This document shows, in pieces, positions 1 to 8,511 of a stretch of DNA of 64,000 bases (positions are counted from its first letter, which is position 1; every line of letters begins with the position of its first letter). The translations under genes and the position numbers were made by a program. Source of the DNA: Prochlorococcus sp. AG-347-M23 (GTDB lineage Bacteria; Cyanobacteriota; Cyanobacteriia; PCC-6307; Cyanobiaceae); contig QCCU01000005.1 of NCBI GenBank assembly GCA_003278855.1, positions 1-64,000 of the forward strand, written 5' to 3'. The notes under the pieces were generated by a model. That model had not been told where the DNA came from and did not search any database. It was given only the letters and a program-made list of their open reading frames with translations.

Positions 1-1
1 A

Positions 2-124
2 GTAACTAAATCAATGGATTTTATTTCTAAAAGTCAAGGATACATTCCTCTAAAAGCAGTCCCTTACATATTTTTCCTAGCTGTTGTACTAAGTATCACA
101 ACTTCAACTAATACATTTGTCTAA
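2..124 (+). CDS. C-terminal end of a small membrane-type protein (partial)
   Basis: An open frame enters from the left edge and stops at TAA 122-124. The visible 40 residues end in a hydrophobic stretch (AVPYIFFLAVVLSI) followed by a short polar tail. An internal ATG at position 14 could instead start a 36-residue protein, so it is not certain that the gene is truncated. It lies 39 bp upstream of the CrtISO-like gene on the same strand. I do not recognise the family. A single-span membrane protein is the most that can be inferred. Confidence 0.4.
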   Translation, partial: VTKSMDFISKSQGYIPLKAVPYIFFLAVVLSITTSTNTFV

Positions 125-163
125 AACTAATTAGTTTTGAGAGAAGAGTAAAGTAAATATTTA

Positions 164-1693
164 ATGGAAAAGTACGATGTTGTAATAGTAGGAAGTGGAA
201 TAGGGGGATTATGTTGCGGCTCGATTCTCGCTTTATCAGGCAAAAAAGTACTTATATGTGAAGCTCATAGCCAGCCAGGAGGTGTTGCCCACAGTTTCAG
301 AAGGAATGGTTACACTTTCGAATCAGGTCCTTCATTGTGGAGTGGAATAGGTAAATGGCCGACAACTAATCCCCTAGGGCAAATTCTTAGATTACTTGAT
401 GAAGAAGTTGAACTATTTCAATACAAAGGTTGGCAAGTAATTGTCCCAGAAGGCAATTTTAATCTTGATGTAGGGGAAGAACCTTTTAAAAATACTATTA
501 AAACTTTAAGAGGTGAGAAATCTGTTAAAGAATGGGAATCATTTATATCCGGAATAAAACCTCTTAGCCAAATAATAAATGAAATACCTTTACTCTCATT
601 TTCTCCCGAATCAATAAATTTCTTAGATTTAATAAATTTAACCTCAAAATTTTTACCTAATATCAATCAAATACCAAAAATTAATAAAGGCTTTGGGAAT
701 TTAGTAAATAATCATCTAGAGGATCCTTTTCTCAGGAATTGGGTTGATTTATTGAGCTTTTTGATAAGTGGCATGTCAATGCATGATACAAATACAGCTG
801 CGATGGCTACTTTATTTAACGAATGGTTTGAACCAAATTCATACCTTGAATACCCCAAAGGAGGTAGTGAATCTATCGTAAAAGCTTTAATTAATGGATT
901 TAAAAAAAATGGAGGAGAATTAATTCTTTCTTCGAGAGTAAAGACAATTAACTTCAATAAAAATTTAGCCACAGGTATAACTCTGAATAATGGTTCTAGT
1001 TATAGTTGTGAATCTGTTGTCACGAATACTGATGTTTGGAATTTAAAAAAGTTAATTCCAAATGAAATTTCAAAAAAATGGAATACAAAAGTTTTGAACC
1101 CTAATAAATGTGATTCTTTCCTTCATATACATCTAGGTTTTGATGCTGATGGTCTTGAAAATTTGCCAATACATGCAATACATGTTGATGAGTGGGAAAA
1201 AGGTATAACCGCAGAAAGAAATATAGTCGTATTTTCAATCCCATCTGTTTTAGATAAAAATATGGCCCCTGAAGGAAAACATGTTCTTCATGGATATACT
1301 CCCGCAAATGAACCTTGGGAAATTTGGGAAAACCTAAATCCAAAGGAATTAGAATATAGAAATATGAAAGAAGAAAGATGTTCAATATTCCTTAATGCAG
1401 TGCGAAAATTCATCCCTGATATAGATGAAAGGATTGATTTAAAGATGCTAGGAACCCCAATCACTCATAAAAAATTCACCAATACATATTGCGGTAGTTA
1501 CGGCCCTGCATTATCTGCAGCAAAAGGTCTTTTCCCAGGCTGCAAAACTCCAGTGAAAAATTTATTTACTTGCGGCGCTAGTACATTTCCAGGTATTGGA
1601 ATTCCTGCTGTTTCAGCAAGTGGCGCTTACGCAGCTGAAAAAATTATTGGTAAAAAAGAGTTTAAAACTCTTCTTAAGAAAATAAATTTATGA
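164..1693 (+). CDS. CrtISO/phytoene-dehydrogenase-like FAD oxidoreductase
   Basis: A 509-residue FAD-dependent oxidoreductase of the carotenoid isomerase/phytoene desaturase superfamily. The N-terminus has the dinucleotide-binding fold (VVIVGSGIGG, residues 7-15), followed by an acidic residue and a QPGG motif typical of CrtI/CrtISO proteins. The C-terminus carries the second FAD motif around NLFTCGASTFPGIGIPAVSASG. The length matches CrtISO (about 500 residues). By family, the substrate is probably a polyene or related lipid and the location membrane-associated. Marine cyanobacteria carry several paralogues, so I do not assign crtH or any specific reaction. The ATG at 164 places the FAD motif at the usual distance from the start. 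Confidence 0.8.
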   Translation: MEKYDVVIVGSGIGGLCCGSILALSGKKVLICEAHSQPGGVAHSFRRNGYTFESGPSLWSGIGKWPTTNPLGQILRLLDEEVELFQYKGWQVIVPEGNFNLDVGEEPFKNTIKTLRGEKSVKEWESFISGIKPLSQIINEIPLLSFSPESINFLDLINLTSKFLPNINQIPKINKGFGNLVNNHLEDPFLRNWVDLLSFLISGMSMHDTNTAAMATLFNEWFEPNSYLEYPKGGSESIVKALINGFKKNGGELILSSRVKTINFNKNLATGITLNNGSSYSCESVVTNTDVWNLKKLIPNEISKKWNTKVLNPNKCDSFLHIHLGFDADGLENLPIHAIHVDEWEKGITAERNIVVFSIPSVLDKNMAPEGKHVLHGYTPANEPWEIWENLNPKELEYRNMKEERCSIFLNAVRKFIPDIDERIDLKMLGTPITHKKFTNTYCGSYGPALSAAKGLFPGCKTPVKNLFTCGASTFPGIGIPAVSASGAYAAEKIIGKKEFKTLLKKINL

Positions 1694-1810
1694 ATCAAGT
1701 TATTTTTTATAACTCTACAAATACTTAGTTAAGAAATAAGAATAAAGAAAGCAAAAACGTTCAATAATGATAATCTTTATCTGAACATAAACTTAACTTA
1801 TAGCTCTTAT

Positions 1811-2014
1811 ATGTTTTTCTTATCAATTCCTCAAGCCTGGCATTTAGTTGGCACTTGGTCAGAACAACTTCCAAATGAGTCAAATCTTATAGGAATGGGC
1901 CAAACAGAATTAATGATGACTTTGCATTCAATATTCGTTCCTCTCTTACTTGTAATTTCATATTACCTATTCAATAGACTTAACAAAAACGAATCAAAGA
2001 AAATTAAAGGATGA
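1811..2014 (+). CDS. Small hypothetical protein with one membrane span
   Basis: A 67-residue product. The first half is amphipathic and tryptophan-containing (QAWHLVGTWSEQLPNES). It is followed by a likely transmembrane helix (LHSIFVPLLLVISYYLF) and a lysine-rich tail, suggesting a cytoplasmic C-terminus. It sits 117 bp downstream of the CrtISO-like gene and converges on the next minus-strand gene with an 11 bp gap. I do not recognise the family. Its composition resembles other small membrane proteins of picocyanobacteria, but no function can be inferred. Confidence 0.6.
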   Translation: MFFLSIPQAWHLVGTWSEQLPNESNLIGMGQTELMMTLHSIFVPLLLVISYYLFNRLNKNESKKIKG

Positions 2015-2025
2015 TCGTTTAAAGT

Positions 2026-2316
2026 TTATTTAGCCGAACTTCTTCTAACTACTTTTCTGCCTGTAGAAGTATCAACTCCACTTGAATCTTTAGTTTGTGA
2101 ATTAGATTCAACATTATCAAGATCACTTTTATCCATTTCTGCGCAAACACCTACTACCATGGCAGCTTGCATTTGATCTGGTAAATCTCCAATAGTTAAT
2201 AAGGCCTTTAAAACTAATTGAAGTCGAGTTTGCCGATCTATTTCAGGTCTTAGTTTTTTTACGGTATTCCAAAGTTCTTGGGTAACTTCTTTTAAAAGTT
2301 CTCGATCAACAGCCAA
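2026..2316 (-). CDS. Conserved cyanobacterial small protein (possibly the TIGR03894 type)
   Basis: A 96-residue soluble protein. Residues 1-65 are helical and conserved-looking (MAVDRELLKEVTQELW, then a block around LQLVLKALLTIGDLPDQ). The tail is polar and low-complexity, ending in basic residues (RKVVRRSSAK). It resembles the short marine-cyanobacterial family I remember as TIGR03894, which has no assigned role; this is recall, not a search result. No membrane segment or signal peptide is seen. It is transcribed away from the 2407 gene, with a 90 bp gap. Confidence 0.65.
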   Translation of the reverse strand: MAVDRELLKEVTQELWNTVKKLRPEIDRQTRLQLVLKALLTIGDLPDQMQAAMVVGVCAEMDKSDLDNVESNSQTKDSSGVDTSTGRKVVRRSSAK

Positions 2317-2406
2317 ATTAAATCCTTCTTGTATTTCTACTAATCTAACAAAAAATTGGATCTCGTAAAATAATATTCAATAAAAAGATTGTTAGTTAAT
2401 ATTTTT

Positions 2407-2667
2407 CTATCCGAATACGAGTTGCATTTGTTGGGGCAATGCATTCTTCTCTTGCAAAAGTTTATCTTTTTCAGTCTTTTTTAGAGTAAAAGTTCTATAA
2501 AATTTTTTTTGAATCTTTATTGGAGTATTTTCAAACTTTACATTTTTGCTTATTAGAGAATTCCACTCTTTTGAATTAAAGGGAGCATAAGGAGAAGATG
2601 AAATCACTTTCATGTCTTTATAATACATCTGTACTAATAATAGTACAGATTTACTATTCTGCAACAA
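2407..2667 (-). CDS. Hypothetical protein
   Basis: An open frame of 86 codons. Internal methionines at residues 14 (MYYKD) and 19 (MKVISSSPY) are plausible alternative starts, and the N-terminal LQNSKSVLLLVQ may not be translated. The remainder is basic and polar with no recognised motif. The nearest gene on the same strand is the 2026 protein, 90 bp away. Coding probability is moderate: the composition is reasonable for this genome and nothing overlaps it. No function can be proposed. Confidence 0.4.
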   Translation of the reverse strand: MLQNSKSVLLLVQMYYKDMKVISSSPYAPFNSKEWNSLISKNVKFENTPIKIQKKFYRTFTLKKTEKDKLLQEKNALPQQMQLVFG

Positions 2668-2915
2668 CTGAGTCGACTTTTCTTAAATTTTAAAATGTCT
2701 TTGAGAATGGATTGATTTTTTTTATCTAATTTGTGGGAATTATAAGTTTGATAAATGAATAAAAGTATCATAAGTAACTTATTGATCCCTTTTTTTAGTG
2801 TCTTAAGACTTTTATTGCTTAAAAACCTCTTAAAATAGTTAATTTGTTGAAATTAACATTGACAAGATATATTCAGTAATCCTTCCTATAAAAAGAATAA
2901 TGAATTAATCGCAAA

Positions 2916-3224
2916 ATGCTTCTTAGTAATTCAAAAAGACTAAAAATCCAAGGAATAATTAAAAGAATTGCTCAAGATAAATCAATTACATTAGAAGAAA
3001 GAATATATGTCGAGAAATTTGCACACCATAACTCTACAATTTCTCTTTGGCTGAAAAAAGCTAACAGTTTTAGAAGGAATGGTACGAAAAATGATGGGGG
3101 GATTGATAACCTCTTACAATCATTTGGGATAGATGGACTTAATAATGAAAATCATTTCAACCCTAATGAAGATGATATATCGGATTGGTTTGGCGGTGCT
3201 CCTGGTTGGCTAAGAAGAAGCTAG
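2916..3224 (+). CDS. Hypothetical protein, about 100 residues
   Basis: A 102-residue soluble protein. The N-terminal half is helical and basic (SKRLKIQGIIKRIAQDKSITLEER). It is followed by a Gly/Asn-rich linker and a distinctive acidic-aromatic C-terminus (DDISDWFGGAPGWLRRS). The defined C-terminal motif and ATG start make it a likely real gene, probably of a picocyanobacterial orphan family. No catalytic motif is visible. It is flanked by about 250 bp of gene-free sequence on each side. Confidence 0.6.
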   Translation: MLLSNSKRLKIQGIIKRIAQDKSITLEERIYVEKFAHHNSTISLWLKKANSFRRNGTKNDGGIDNLLQSFGIDGLNNENHFNPNEDDISDWFGGAPGWLRRS

Positions 3225-3497
3225 ATCCATTAATTATTCAATTTACCCAGGCTATCTTACACAAATATAAACTCATAAAAGATATAAATACCCAAAAAAC
3301 CCATGGTATAAATTTAATCGGAACTAAATATTTTTTTGAAAAGGTTTTCATATTTATTTTTCTTTTAGATTATTTCTTCCTTACAGTTTTTGAAAATAGG
3401 TTTAATTGCTCTATTTATAAATTAAACAATATTCGAAACCTCAAAGATATTAAATCACTTTAAGTAGATAAACTTAATTAGCCTTAATCTTCACAAT

Positions 3498-3638
3498 CTA
3501 AGCAACTTTATTTTCAATGTTCTTTGAAAAATTTACTATTTTTGCCTCATCATGGTCTGAATCATTCCAAAATTTTATAAGTCTTTCTAATTCATCAATC
3601 CTTTTTTTGGCATTTGCAATTTTTTCAGTAGTTGTCAT
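3498..3638 (-). CDS. 46-residue helical micro-protein (below ORF-track cutoff)
   Basis: Reading the minus strand from ATG at 3638 to TAG at 3498 gives a 46-residue protein beginning MTTTEKIANAKKRIDELERL and containing a WNDSDHDEAKI segment. The heptad-like spacing of I/L residues over residues 6-22 suggests a short coiled coil, and no membrane segment is present. The ORF track omits it because of length. It fills most of an otherwise empty gap between the 2916 gene and PTOX and is divergent from PTOX. Function unknown. Confidence 0.5.
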   Translation of the reverse strand: MTTTEKIANAKKRIDELERLIKFWNDSDHDEAKIVNFSKNIENKVA

Positions 3639-3793
3639 ATAAAATTTTTATCTATCCAATTAATGCATGAAAAAAAAATATTTCAATGGAAGTAACAATT
3701 TTTAGACTATAAATATTAATTTTTGGTTAATTACTTCAATACATCATAGTCCTCGAGCTGCTAAGTAATTATACTTAAAGAAAAACTAAATCT

Positions 3794-4303
3794 ATGAAGA
3801 AATTAAATTCTTTGATTTTGAATAGCACAGTTAACTTCTTAGACTACATTTACTCTGGTAGATCTTTACAAAGATTTTGGGTTTTAGAAGTTATAGCTAG
3901 ATCACCTTATTTTGCATTTCTTTCAGTTCTTCATTTTAAAGAATCTCTAGGAATTAAAAATGAGAAAACAATGATTTTAATGAAAGAACATTTTTATCAA
4001 GCTATTAACGAAACTGAGCATCTTAAAGAAATGGAGAAAAGAGGAGGAGATAGGTTCTGGATTGATAGATTTTTTGCGAGACACCTTGTGCTTGTCTATT
4101 ACTGGATCATGGTTTTTTATTATTTCCTCTCTCCAGCTAATGCTTATGATGTCAACATAAAAATCGAAGAACATGCATTTGAAACTTATTCCAAATATTT
4201 AATAGATAATCCAAATGATCAAAAAATAAAAGAAATTGCTCAAGATGAATTAAATCATGTCCAAGAACTTAACGAAGCTTTGTCAATGCTTACAACAGTT
4301 TAG
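3794..4303 (+). CDS. Plastoquinol terminal oxidase (PTOX / alternative oxidase family)
   Basis: A 169-residue di-iron oxidase. The family oxidises plastoquinol and reduces O2 to water at the thylakoid or cytoplasmic membrane, acting as an electron safety valve. All expected iron ligands are present: Glu32 in LEVIARSPYFAF, Glu73 and His76 in NETEHL, Glu126 in EEHAFETY, and Glu152 and His155 in DELNHV. The LHFKESLG segment and the hydrophobic stretch around residues 97-112 fit the membrane-associated helical bundle. It is shorter than plant PTOX but normal for marine cyanobacteria. Its 3' end overlaps a convergent NDH-like gene by 4 bp. The upstream gap of about 150 bp should hold its promoter. 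Confidence 0.9.
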   Translation: MKKLNSLILNSTVNFLDYIYSGRSLQRFWVLEVIARSPYFAFLSVLHFKESLGIKNEKTMILMKEHFYQAINETEHLKEMEKRGGDRFWIDRFFARHLVLVYYWIMVFYYFLSPANAYDVNIKIEEHAFETYSKYLIDNPNDQKIKEIAQDELNHVQELNEALSMLTTV

Positions 4304-4734
4304 ATTAGTGCTGAGAAATCTATTAGCAATATTGAGAGTATCACCGAAGAAGAAATTAATCCTAGGCTGATCATTAATGAGACGTAACCTTTTTTTCTAG
4401 GCAATTTATAAAAAGATATTCCAATAATTAATATCATTATTAATGAGAAAAAAATTATAATTTTTTCATTTACTAAATTGAGATGTATAACTAAATTTTT
4501 TTCTTCAAAAAATTTGAGAAATTCAGATAAAACTAATTCTTCTTCTATTTTCTTAAAATAGTCAAATAAGCTTATAAGAGCAGAACTTAATAAAGATAAT
4601 GCAACCAGTGCAGAAACTGGTTTTGTTAACCTATTAAGTGTTCTGTTAAAACTTGCCAATAAAATAAGAATAAAAAAAGAGGTTACTAAAGGTATTAAAG
4701 GTATAAGAGTTGTTGAATTTATGAAATTTCCCAC
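4300..4734 (-). CDS. Small polytopic membrane protein resembling an NdhF/NdhD segment
   Basis: A 144-residue, very hydrophobic protein with four likely transmembrane helices (about residues 8-28, 38-59, 89-108 and 116-138). The start (TTLIPLIPLVTSFFILILL, then RLTKPVSALVAL) resembles the N-terminal segment of NuoL/NdhF-type antiporter subunits, but the protein is far too short for a full subunit and lacks the conserved proton-channel lysines and glutamates. It may be a diverged or truncated NDH-1 relative, or an unrelated protein with similar composition. It converges on PTOX with a 4 bp overlap. Confidence 0.6.
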   Translation of the reverse strand: MGNFINSTTLIPLIPLVTSFFILILLASFNRTLNRLTKPVSALVALSLLSSALISLFDYFKKIEEELVLSEFLKFFEEKNLVIHLNLVNEKIIIFFSLIMILIIGISFYKLPRKKGYVSLMISLGLISSSVILSILLIDFSALI

Positions 4735-4881
4735 GGAAAAAATATGTATCTAACTTAAAATTTTATATTATTTCGACGCGTTATTTTATTAAATAAGATT
4801 TTTTAAAATCTAAAATGTAATTAGTACCTATTGCATTCTGTGTAAATTGATACCAAAATTAAATTAGTATTGAAAAATAAA

Positions 4882-4983
4882 ATGTTAGCCATTTCTGAAA
4901 TTATTATTGCAAGTGCTATCTTCCTAGGAGTTGTATATTGGGAAGTCAAATTCCTATATACCAAAACTACTATAGCGAAATAA
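4882..4983 (+). CDS. 33-residue single-span membrane micro-protein
   Basis: ATG 4882 to TAA 4981-4983 encodes 33 residues: MLAISEIIIASAIFLGVVYW, then a short basic tail ending TTIAK. One transmembrane helix with a positively charged C-terminus is predicted, the size of small photosystem or NDH accessory subunits. I do not recognise it as any named Psb, Psa, Pet or Ndh small subunit. The frame is short enough to be fortuitous, but it is compact, hydrophobic in a patterned way, and lies in a gap with no other gene. Confidence 0.4.
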   Translation: MLAISEIIIASAIFLGVVYWEVKFLYTKTTIAK

Positions 4984-5099
4984 ATTCACTCAAAACAGGA
5001 CAATTAAAAGCATAGAAAATTTAAATAAAATTTAAGAATTTAAGTTGACAAAAAAAGCTCTAAATATGAGAGAATAAACACAAATATTCAGCCCCTCTA

Positions 5100-5240
<141 letters not shown>

Positions 5241-5351
5241 ATTTAATTCGTGTTTGAAATAATATTTCTTTAAATTTTTTTATTTTGAAGTAATCAATAC
5301 TTTTTTATTTTCTATAACCTTTAAATTTTGTTTAACTACAAGTTTAATTTG

Positions 5352-5483
5352 TTGAGAAAACTTAAGCAGTTAGAGAAAATTAACGGAAGGCTCGCAATGG
5401 GAGGGTTAATATATTTAGTTTTTACAAAACTAGTTTCCAACCGTGCCGACATATTAGACCAGCTTAAATCTTATTTAATTTAA
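5352..5483 (+). CDS. Possible HLIP-like micro-protein (single helix with NGRLAM motif)
   Basis: The frame ending at TAA 5481 encodes LEKINGRLAMGGLIYLVF followed by a polar tail SNRADILDQLKSYLI. E-x-x-NGRxAM-x-G is the chlorophyll-binding signature of high-light-inducible/CAB helices, and a hydrophobic stretch follows it as in HLIPs. The rest is shorter and less hydrophobic than usual, so this may be a diverged family member or a chance match. Start choice is uncertain: TTG 5352 (43 residues) and upstream TTGs 5328/5349 are in frame, while ATG 5397 would lose the motif. No strong ribosome site is visible. Confidence 0.45.
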   Translation: MRKLKQLEKINGRLAMGGLIYLVFTKLVSNRADILDQLKSYLI

Positions 5484-5504
5484 GAAATGAATTAGAAGTA
5501 TTTA

Positions 5505-5597
5505 TTATCCAGGAATATTTCGTTCTATATAAGCGTCAGTTAAAGCTAAAATTAACCCCAATAATGTTGAAAATATAGCAATTTCAGTTGATTCCAT
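5505..5597 (-). CDS. 30-residue single-span membrane micro-protein
   Basis: Minus-strand ATG at 5597 to TAA at 5505 gives MESTEIAIFSTLLGLILALTDAYI plus a short tail ERNIPG. One transmembrane helix is predicted with an acidic N-terminus, comparable in size to small photosynthetic subunits, although I do not recognise it as one of them. It converges with the HLIP-like frame (gap 21 bp). Coding status rests only on composition and a clean start and stop. Confidence 0.4.
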   Translation of the reverse strand: MESTEIAIFSTLLGLILALTDAYIERNIPG

Positions 5598-5653
5598 TTT
5601 ATTTTTGAATTACCCCTAGTTTGCTAAATAATTCAAAGTTCAGCAACAAAACT

Positions 5654-5690
5654 AATAACTTACTATAGTACGTATATACTATTAGTTATT
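5654..5690 (+). promoter_or_regulatory. Nested inverted repeat just upstream of the DUF3104-like gene
   Basis: Outer arms AATAACT (5654-5660) and AGTTATT (5684-5690) enclose inner arms ATAGTA (5665-5670) and TACTAT (5677-5682), with a six-base loop and a small asymmetric bulge. The element ends 4 bp before the GTG start at 5695. It may be an operator or an mRNA hairpin covering the ribosome site. The structure is seen in the sequence; its function is inferred. Confidence 0.45.
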
Positions 5691-5694
5691 TATT

Positions 5695-5943
5695 GTGAGC
5701 TCAGCAACTCCTGAGTTTCTTTTCGTTAGGCCTGGTGATTATGTCGCAATTAAAAAAGAAAATTGCGAAGATACTAAGGAAAAGAATGAAAATTATTGGG
5801 TCGGTCAAGTTATCGACTGTATTGGAGGAGCTAGAAATCCAAATTCATGGACCTTGTTTCAAGTTGCCAATATTGACAATGGAGAGATCACTATAATCAA
5901 CGCCGATATTGTAGAAAAAATTTTGAAACCTTCTGGAAGTTAA
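5695..5943 (+). CDS. DUF3104-like small protein
   Basis: An 82-residue soluble protein starting at GTG. The pattern FLFVRPGDYVAIK, then YWVGQVIDCIGGARNPNSWTLFQVA and ending with INADIVEKIL, matches what I recall of DUF3104, a short beta-rich family restricted to marine cyanobacteria. The PGDYV start and WVGQV core suggest a small SH3-like barrel, but no activity is known. A nested inverted repeat sits immediately upstream. There is no ATG near the N-terminus, so GTG is the most reasonable start. Confidence 0.65.
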   Translation: MSSATPEFLFVRPGDYVAIKKENCEDTKEKNENYWVGQVIDCIGGARNPNSWTLFQVANIDNGEITIINADIVEKILKPSGS

Positions 5944-6009
5944 TCTTAATCAACCAAACTTCTTTCAGTATTACAGAAACAAAAGGGGAAATGAACGTTT
6001 TAAAGGAAA

Positions 6010-6900
6010 TCATCCCAGTTCCAAGCAGGCAAGTCCATATACTTGATTCATAGGGCAGGGAGGTTGAATACCTTTATACATTCTGTAAGTTTTTGATATT
6101 TCCTCAAATCCCAAACTTGATAAAAGATAATTTGCATAAGGGTTCAGATTAGAGCAATCCAATAAGATTTGAGCATCTAAATCTCCAACTAACTCCCTTA
6201 TTAACAATTCAGCCAGAGGTGGAGTATCCGCTAAAAGAGGGCCGATTCTCCAGCCTTGCTCATTATCCTCCAATACACAAGGTCTTATCCTGCCAAATCC
6301 ATGGCACATCCCATTATTATCGACAATTGCAATGACTTTACCATGAGAATTTTTCAACCAATCATTTAAAAAATGTGGTCTAGGACTAGGTTCTCTTTGA
6401 TCATCATAAATTAAGACTGCTTCAGAGGAAATTTTATTACCCGGGACAACTTTAAAAGAATGAAATTGATCTTTATAAAAATTTCTCAATGGCAAATCTT
6501 GAGAACCATTTAATTTCCATCGATTTGTAATGGAAGATTTTCTAAACCCCCACTTTGAGTAATCATTCAATCTATCTGGGGCAGCCTCAAGACCAATACA
6601 ATCAACATTTTTCAAATATTCGAGGGCATGTTTCCATAATCTCACTCCATATCCATTATTTCGGAATTCTTTTTTAACGATAAATAAACCTATAAAACCA
6701 TACGAGGAATTATATTTTATACACGCAATAGAGCCTATAGGATTATTGCCTAGACAAGCTACCCATACCCCTTGTTTATCTGTATTTCTATAAATTGATA
6801 CATCATCCATTCCAGGAGAAAATCCTTCTAACCTTGCCCAGTTTGTAACTTCTGGTATTTCATTTATAGATATCAATCTAATTGAAAAATTTTCCCTCAT
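6010..6900 (-). CDS. GNAT family N-acetyltransferase with a second C-terminal domain
   Basis: A 296-residue protein. The N-terminal half (about residues 5-135) is a GNAT domain, with the acetyl-CoA loop region KKEFRNNGYGVRLWKHALEYL and the preceding strand FIGLFIVKKEF. The C-terminal half (about 150-290) resembles the YitH/Acetyltransf_18-type domain often paired with GNAT domains, with GFGRIRPC and IGPLLADTPPLAELLI segments. The family transfers acetyl from acetyl-CoA to an amine; the substrate here is unknown. The gene stands alone on the minus strand between two plus-strand genes. Confidence 0.8.
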   Translation of the reverse strand: MRENFSIRLISINEIPEVTNWARLEGFSPGMDDVSIYRNTDKQGVWVACLGNNPIGSIACIKYNSSYGFIGLFIVKKEFRNNGYGVRLWKHALEYLKNVDCIGLEAAPDRLNDYSKWGFRKSSITNRWKLNGSQDLPLRNFYKDQFHSFKVVPGNKISSEAVLIYDDQREPSPRPHFLNDWLKNSHGKVIAIVDNNGMCHGFGRIRPCVLEDNEQGWRIGPLLADTPPLAELLIRELVGDLDAQILLDCSNLNPYANYLLSSLGFEEISKTYRMYKGIQPPCPMNQVYGLACLELG

Positions 6901-7056
6901 AGAAATATACTAACCAAGAAAAATTTGAATTTTTAAAGGCAACATTAATAAATTTGATTATTTCTCATGAATTATTCGCTTTGATTTAATTGGCTAAAAA
7001 CCTTAGTTATTTACAATTTATCCTCTGATATATTTAATACTATTCAAAGGTAAAAA

Positions 7057-8448
7057 ATGAAAATTTCTAATAAATTTCATTTAGAGGACATTTATAAATT
7101 AAAAAATACAGTTCTCAAAGGTAAAACTGAAGATATAAAATGGCGGATCCATCATATCAATATAGTTTCTAAACTTTTGGATGAAAATAAAAAAGAGATA
7201 ATTAAATCACTTTTTATTGATCTAGGTAAATCTGAAATTGAAGGGCTTTCAGAAATACTTTTAGTGAAAGAAGAAATTTCACTTATAAAAAAGAAACTCA
7301 ATTCTTGGATACGACCAAAAAAGATTGATACACCTTTTTATCTTTTTCCATCATCTTCCAAAGTTATTTATGAGCCTCTTGGGTGTGTCTTAATTCTTGG
7401 TCCTTATAATTATCCATTACTTTATATTTTAAAGCCATTGGTAAATATTTTCTCAGCAGGAAATACTGCAGTTATAAAACCATCAGAGAAATGTCCTGCG
7501 ACCTCAAAACTTATTAAAAAGCTTACTTCCAAATATTTCCGTAAAGATGTCCTAATGACAGTAGAGGGTGATAATAAACAATCCATAAAATTAATTGAAC
7601 AAAATTTTGACCACATTTTTTTTACAGGAAGTACTGAAACTGGAAAATCTATAATGAAATTAGCTTCAAAAAACTTAACTCCATTAACTCTTGAGTTAAG
7701 CGGAACAAATCCTGTAATTGTTTTCAAGAATGCGAATTTAGAAGTGGCTGCAAAAAGAATTGTTTGGGGTAAATTTTTTAATTCTGGTCAATCCTGCATG
7801 GCTCCGAATCATATCTTTGTAGATAAAGAAATTGAAAATATTTTTATAGAAAAATTAAAAAAATACATAGTAAGTTTTTACGGAGATAATCCAATTATTT
7901 CCGAAAACCTATCAAAATTGGAGAAAAAACAATTTACATCAACTGTAGAAATTCTCAAACAATATGAAAAAGAAAAAAGAATTTTATTTGGGGGGACTTT
8001 TAGTAAAAAAAAGTTGAAAATATCTCCTACAATTCTGAGAACTAAATTAAATGAAACAGATATTTTGCAGAAAGAATTATTCAGTTCACTACTTCCTATA
8101 GTTGGAATTAATGATAAAGAATCAGCTTTAAAACAGATTAGTCAAACATCAAAACCCTTAGCAATCTACTTATTTGGAGGCAATAAAAAAATCCATAATC
8201 ATATTTCAAAAGTAACCAGCTCTGGAACAATTTGTATAAATGATGTGATGTTGCCAGTCCTTATTCCAAATTTACCCTTTGGAGGCGTTGGGCAAAGTGG
8301 TATTGGTAAGTTTCATGGAGAAGAAGGTTTTCGAAATTTTTCAAATCAAAAATCTATTACTTTTAAAGGTTTTTTATTTGATTCAAATCTGCGGTATCCC
8401 CCCTATGAAAGAGTAAAGAAATTTTTAAAGTTTATTTTTCAGGTTTAA
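7057..8448 (+). CDS. Aldehyde dehydrogenase (class 3 / fatty-aldehyde type)
   Basis: A 463-residue NAD(P)-dependent aldehyde dehydrogenase. Landmarks are the cofactor-binding segment GPYNYP and KPSEKCP near residues 115-147, the FTGST motif near 189-193, general base Glu213 in LTLELSGTNP, and catalytic Cys247 in FNSGQSCMAP. The length and hydrophobic, basic C-terminus (PPYERVKKFLKFIFQV) match class 3 ALDHs related to the cyanobacterial long-chain aldehyde dehydrogenase AldE, which oxidises fatty aldehydes to fatty acids and may act at membranes. Substrate preference is inferred from class only. A LysM gene follows 63 bp later on the same strand. Confidence 0.88.
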   Translation: MKISNKFHLEDIYKLKNTVLKGKTEDIKWRIHHINIVSKLLDENKKEIIKSLFIDLGKSEIEGLSEILLVKEEISLIKKKLNSWIRPKKIDTPFYLFPSSSKVIYEPLGCVLILGPYNYPLLYILKPLVNIFSAGNTAVIKPSEKCPATSKLIKKLTSKYFRKDVLMTVEGDNKQSIKLIEQNFDHIFFTGSTETGKSIMKLASKNLTPLTLELSGTNPVIVFKNANLEVAAKRIVWGKFFNSGQSCMAPNHIFVDKEIENIFIEKLKKYIVSFYGDNPIISENLSKLEKKQFTSTVEILKQYEKEKRILFGGTFSKKKLKISPTILRTKLNETDILQKELFSSLLPIVGINDKESALKQISQTSKPLAIYLFGGNKKIHNHISKVTSSGTICINDVMLPVLIPNLPFGGVGQSGIGKFHGEEGFRNFSNQKSITFKGFLFDSNLRYPPYERVKKFLKFIFQV

Positions 8449-8511
8449 ATTACTTAAATTGTTTTCAAAAACCTAGCGATTTTAAATTTAAAGATTATCT
8501 TTAAATAAATA

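Noticed and set aside
3185-3463. 92-residue plus-strand ORF overlapping the end of the 2916 gene
   Set aside because: It starts inside the conserved C-terminus of the 2916 gene in another frame, and its sequence is irregular with no motif.
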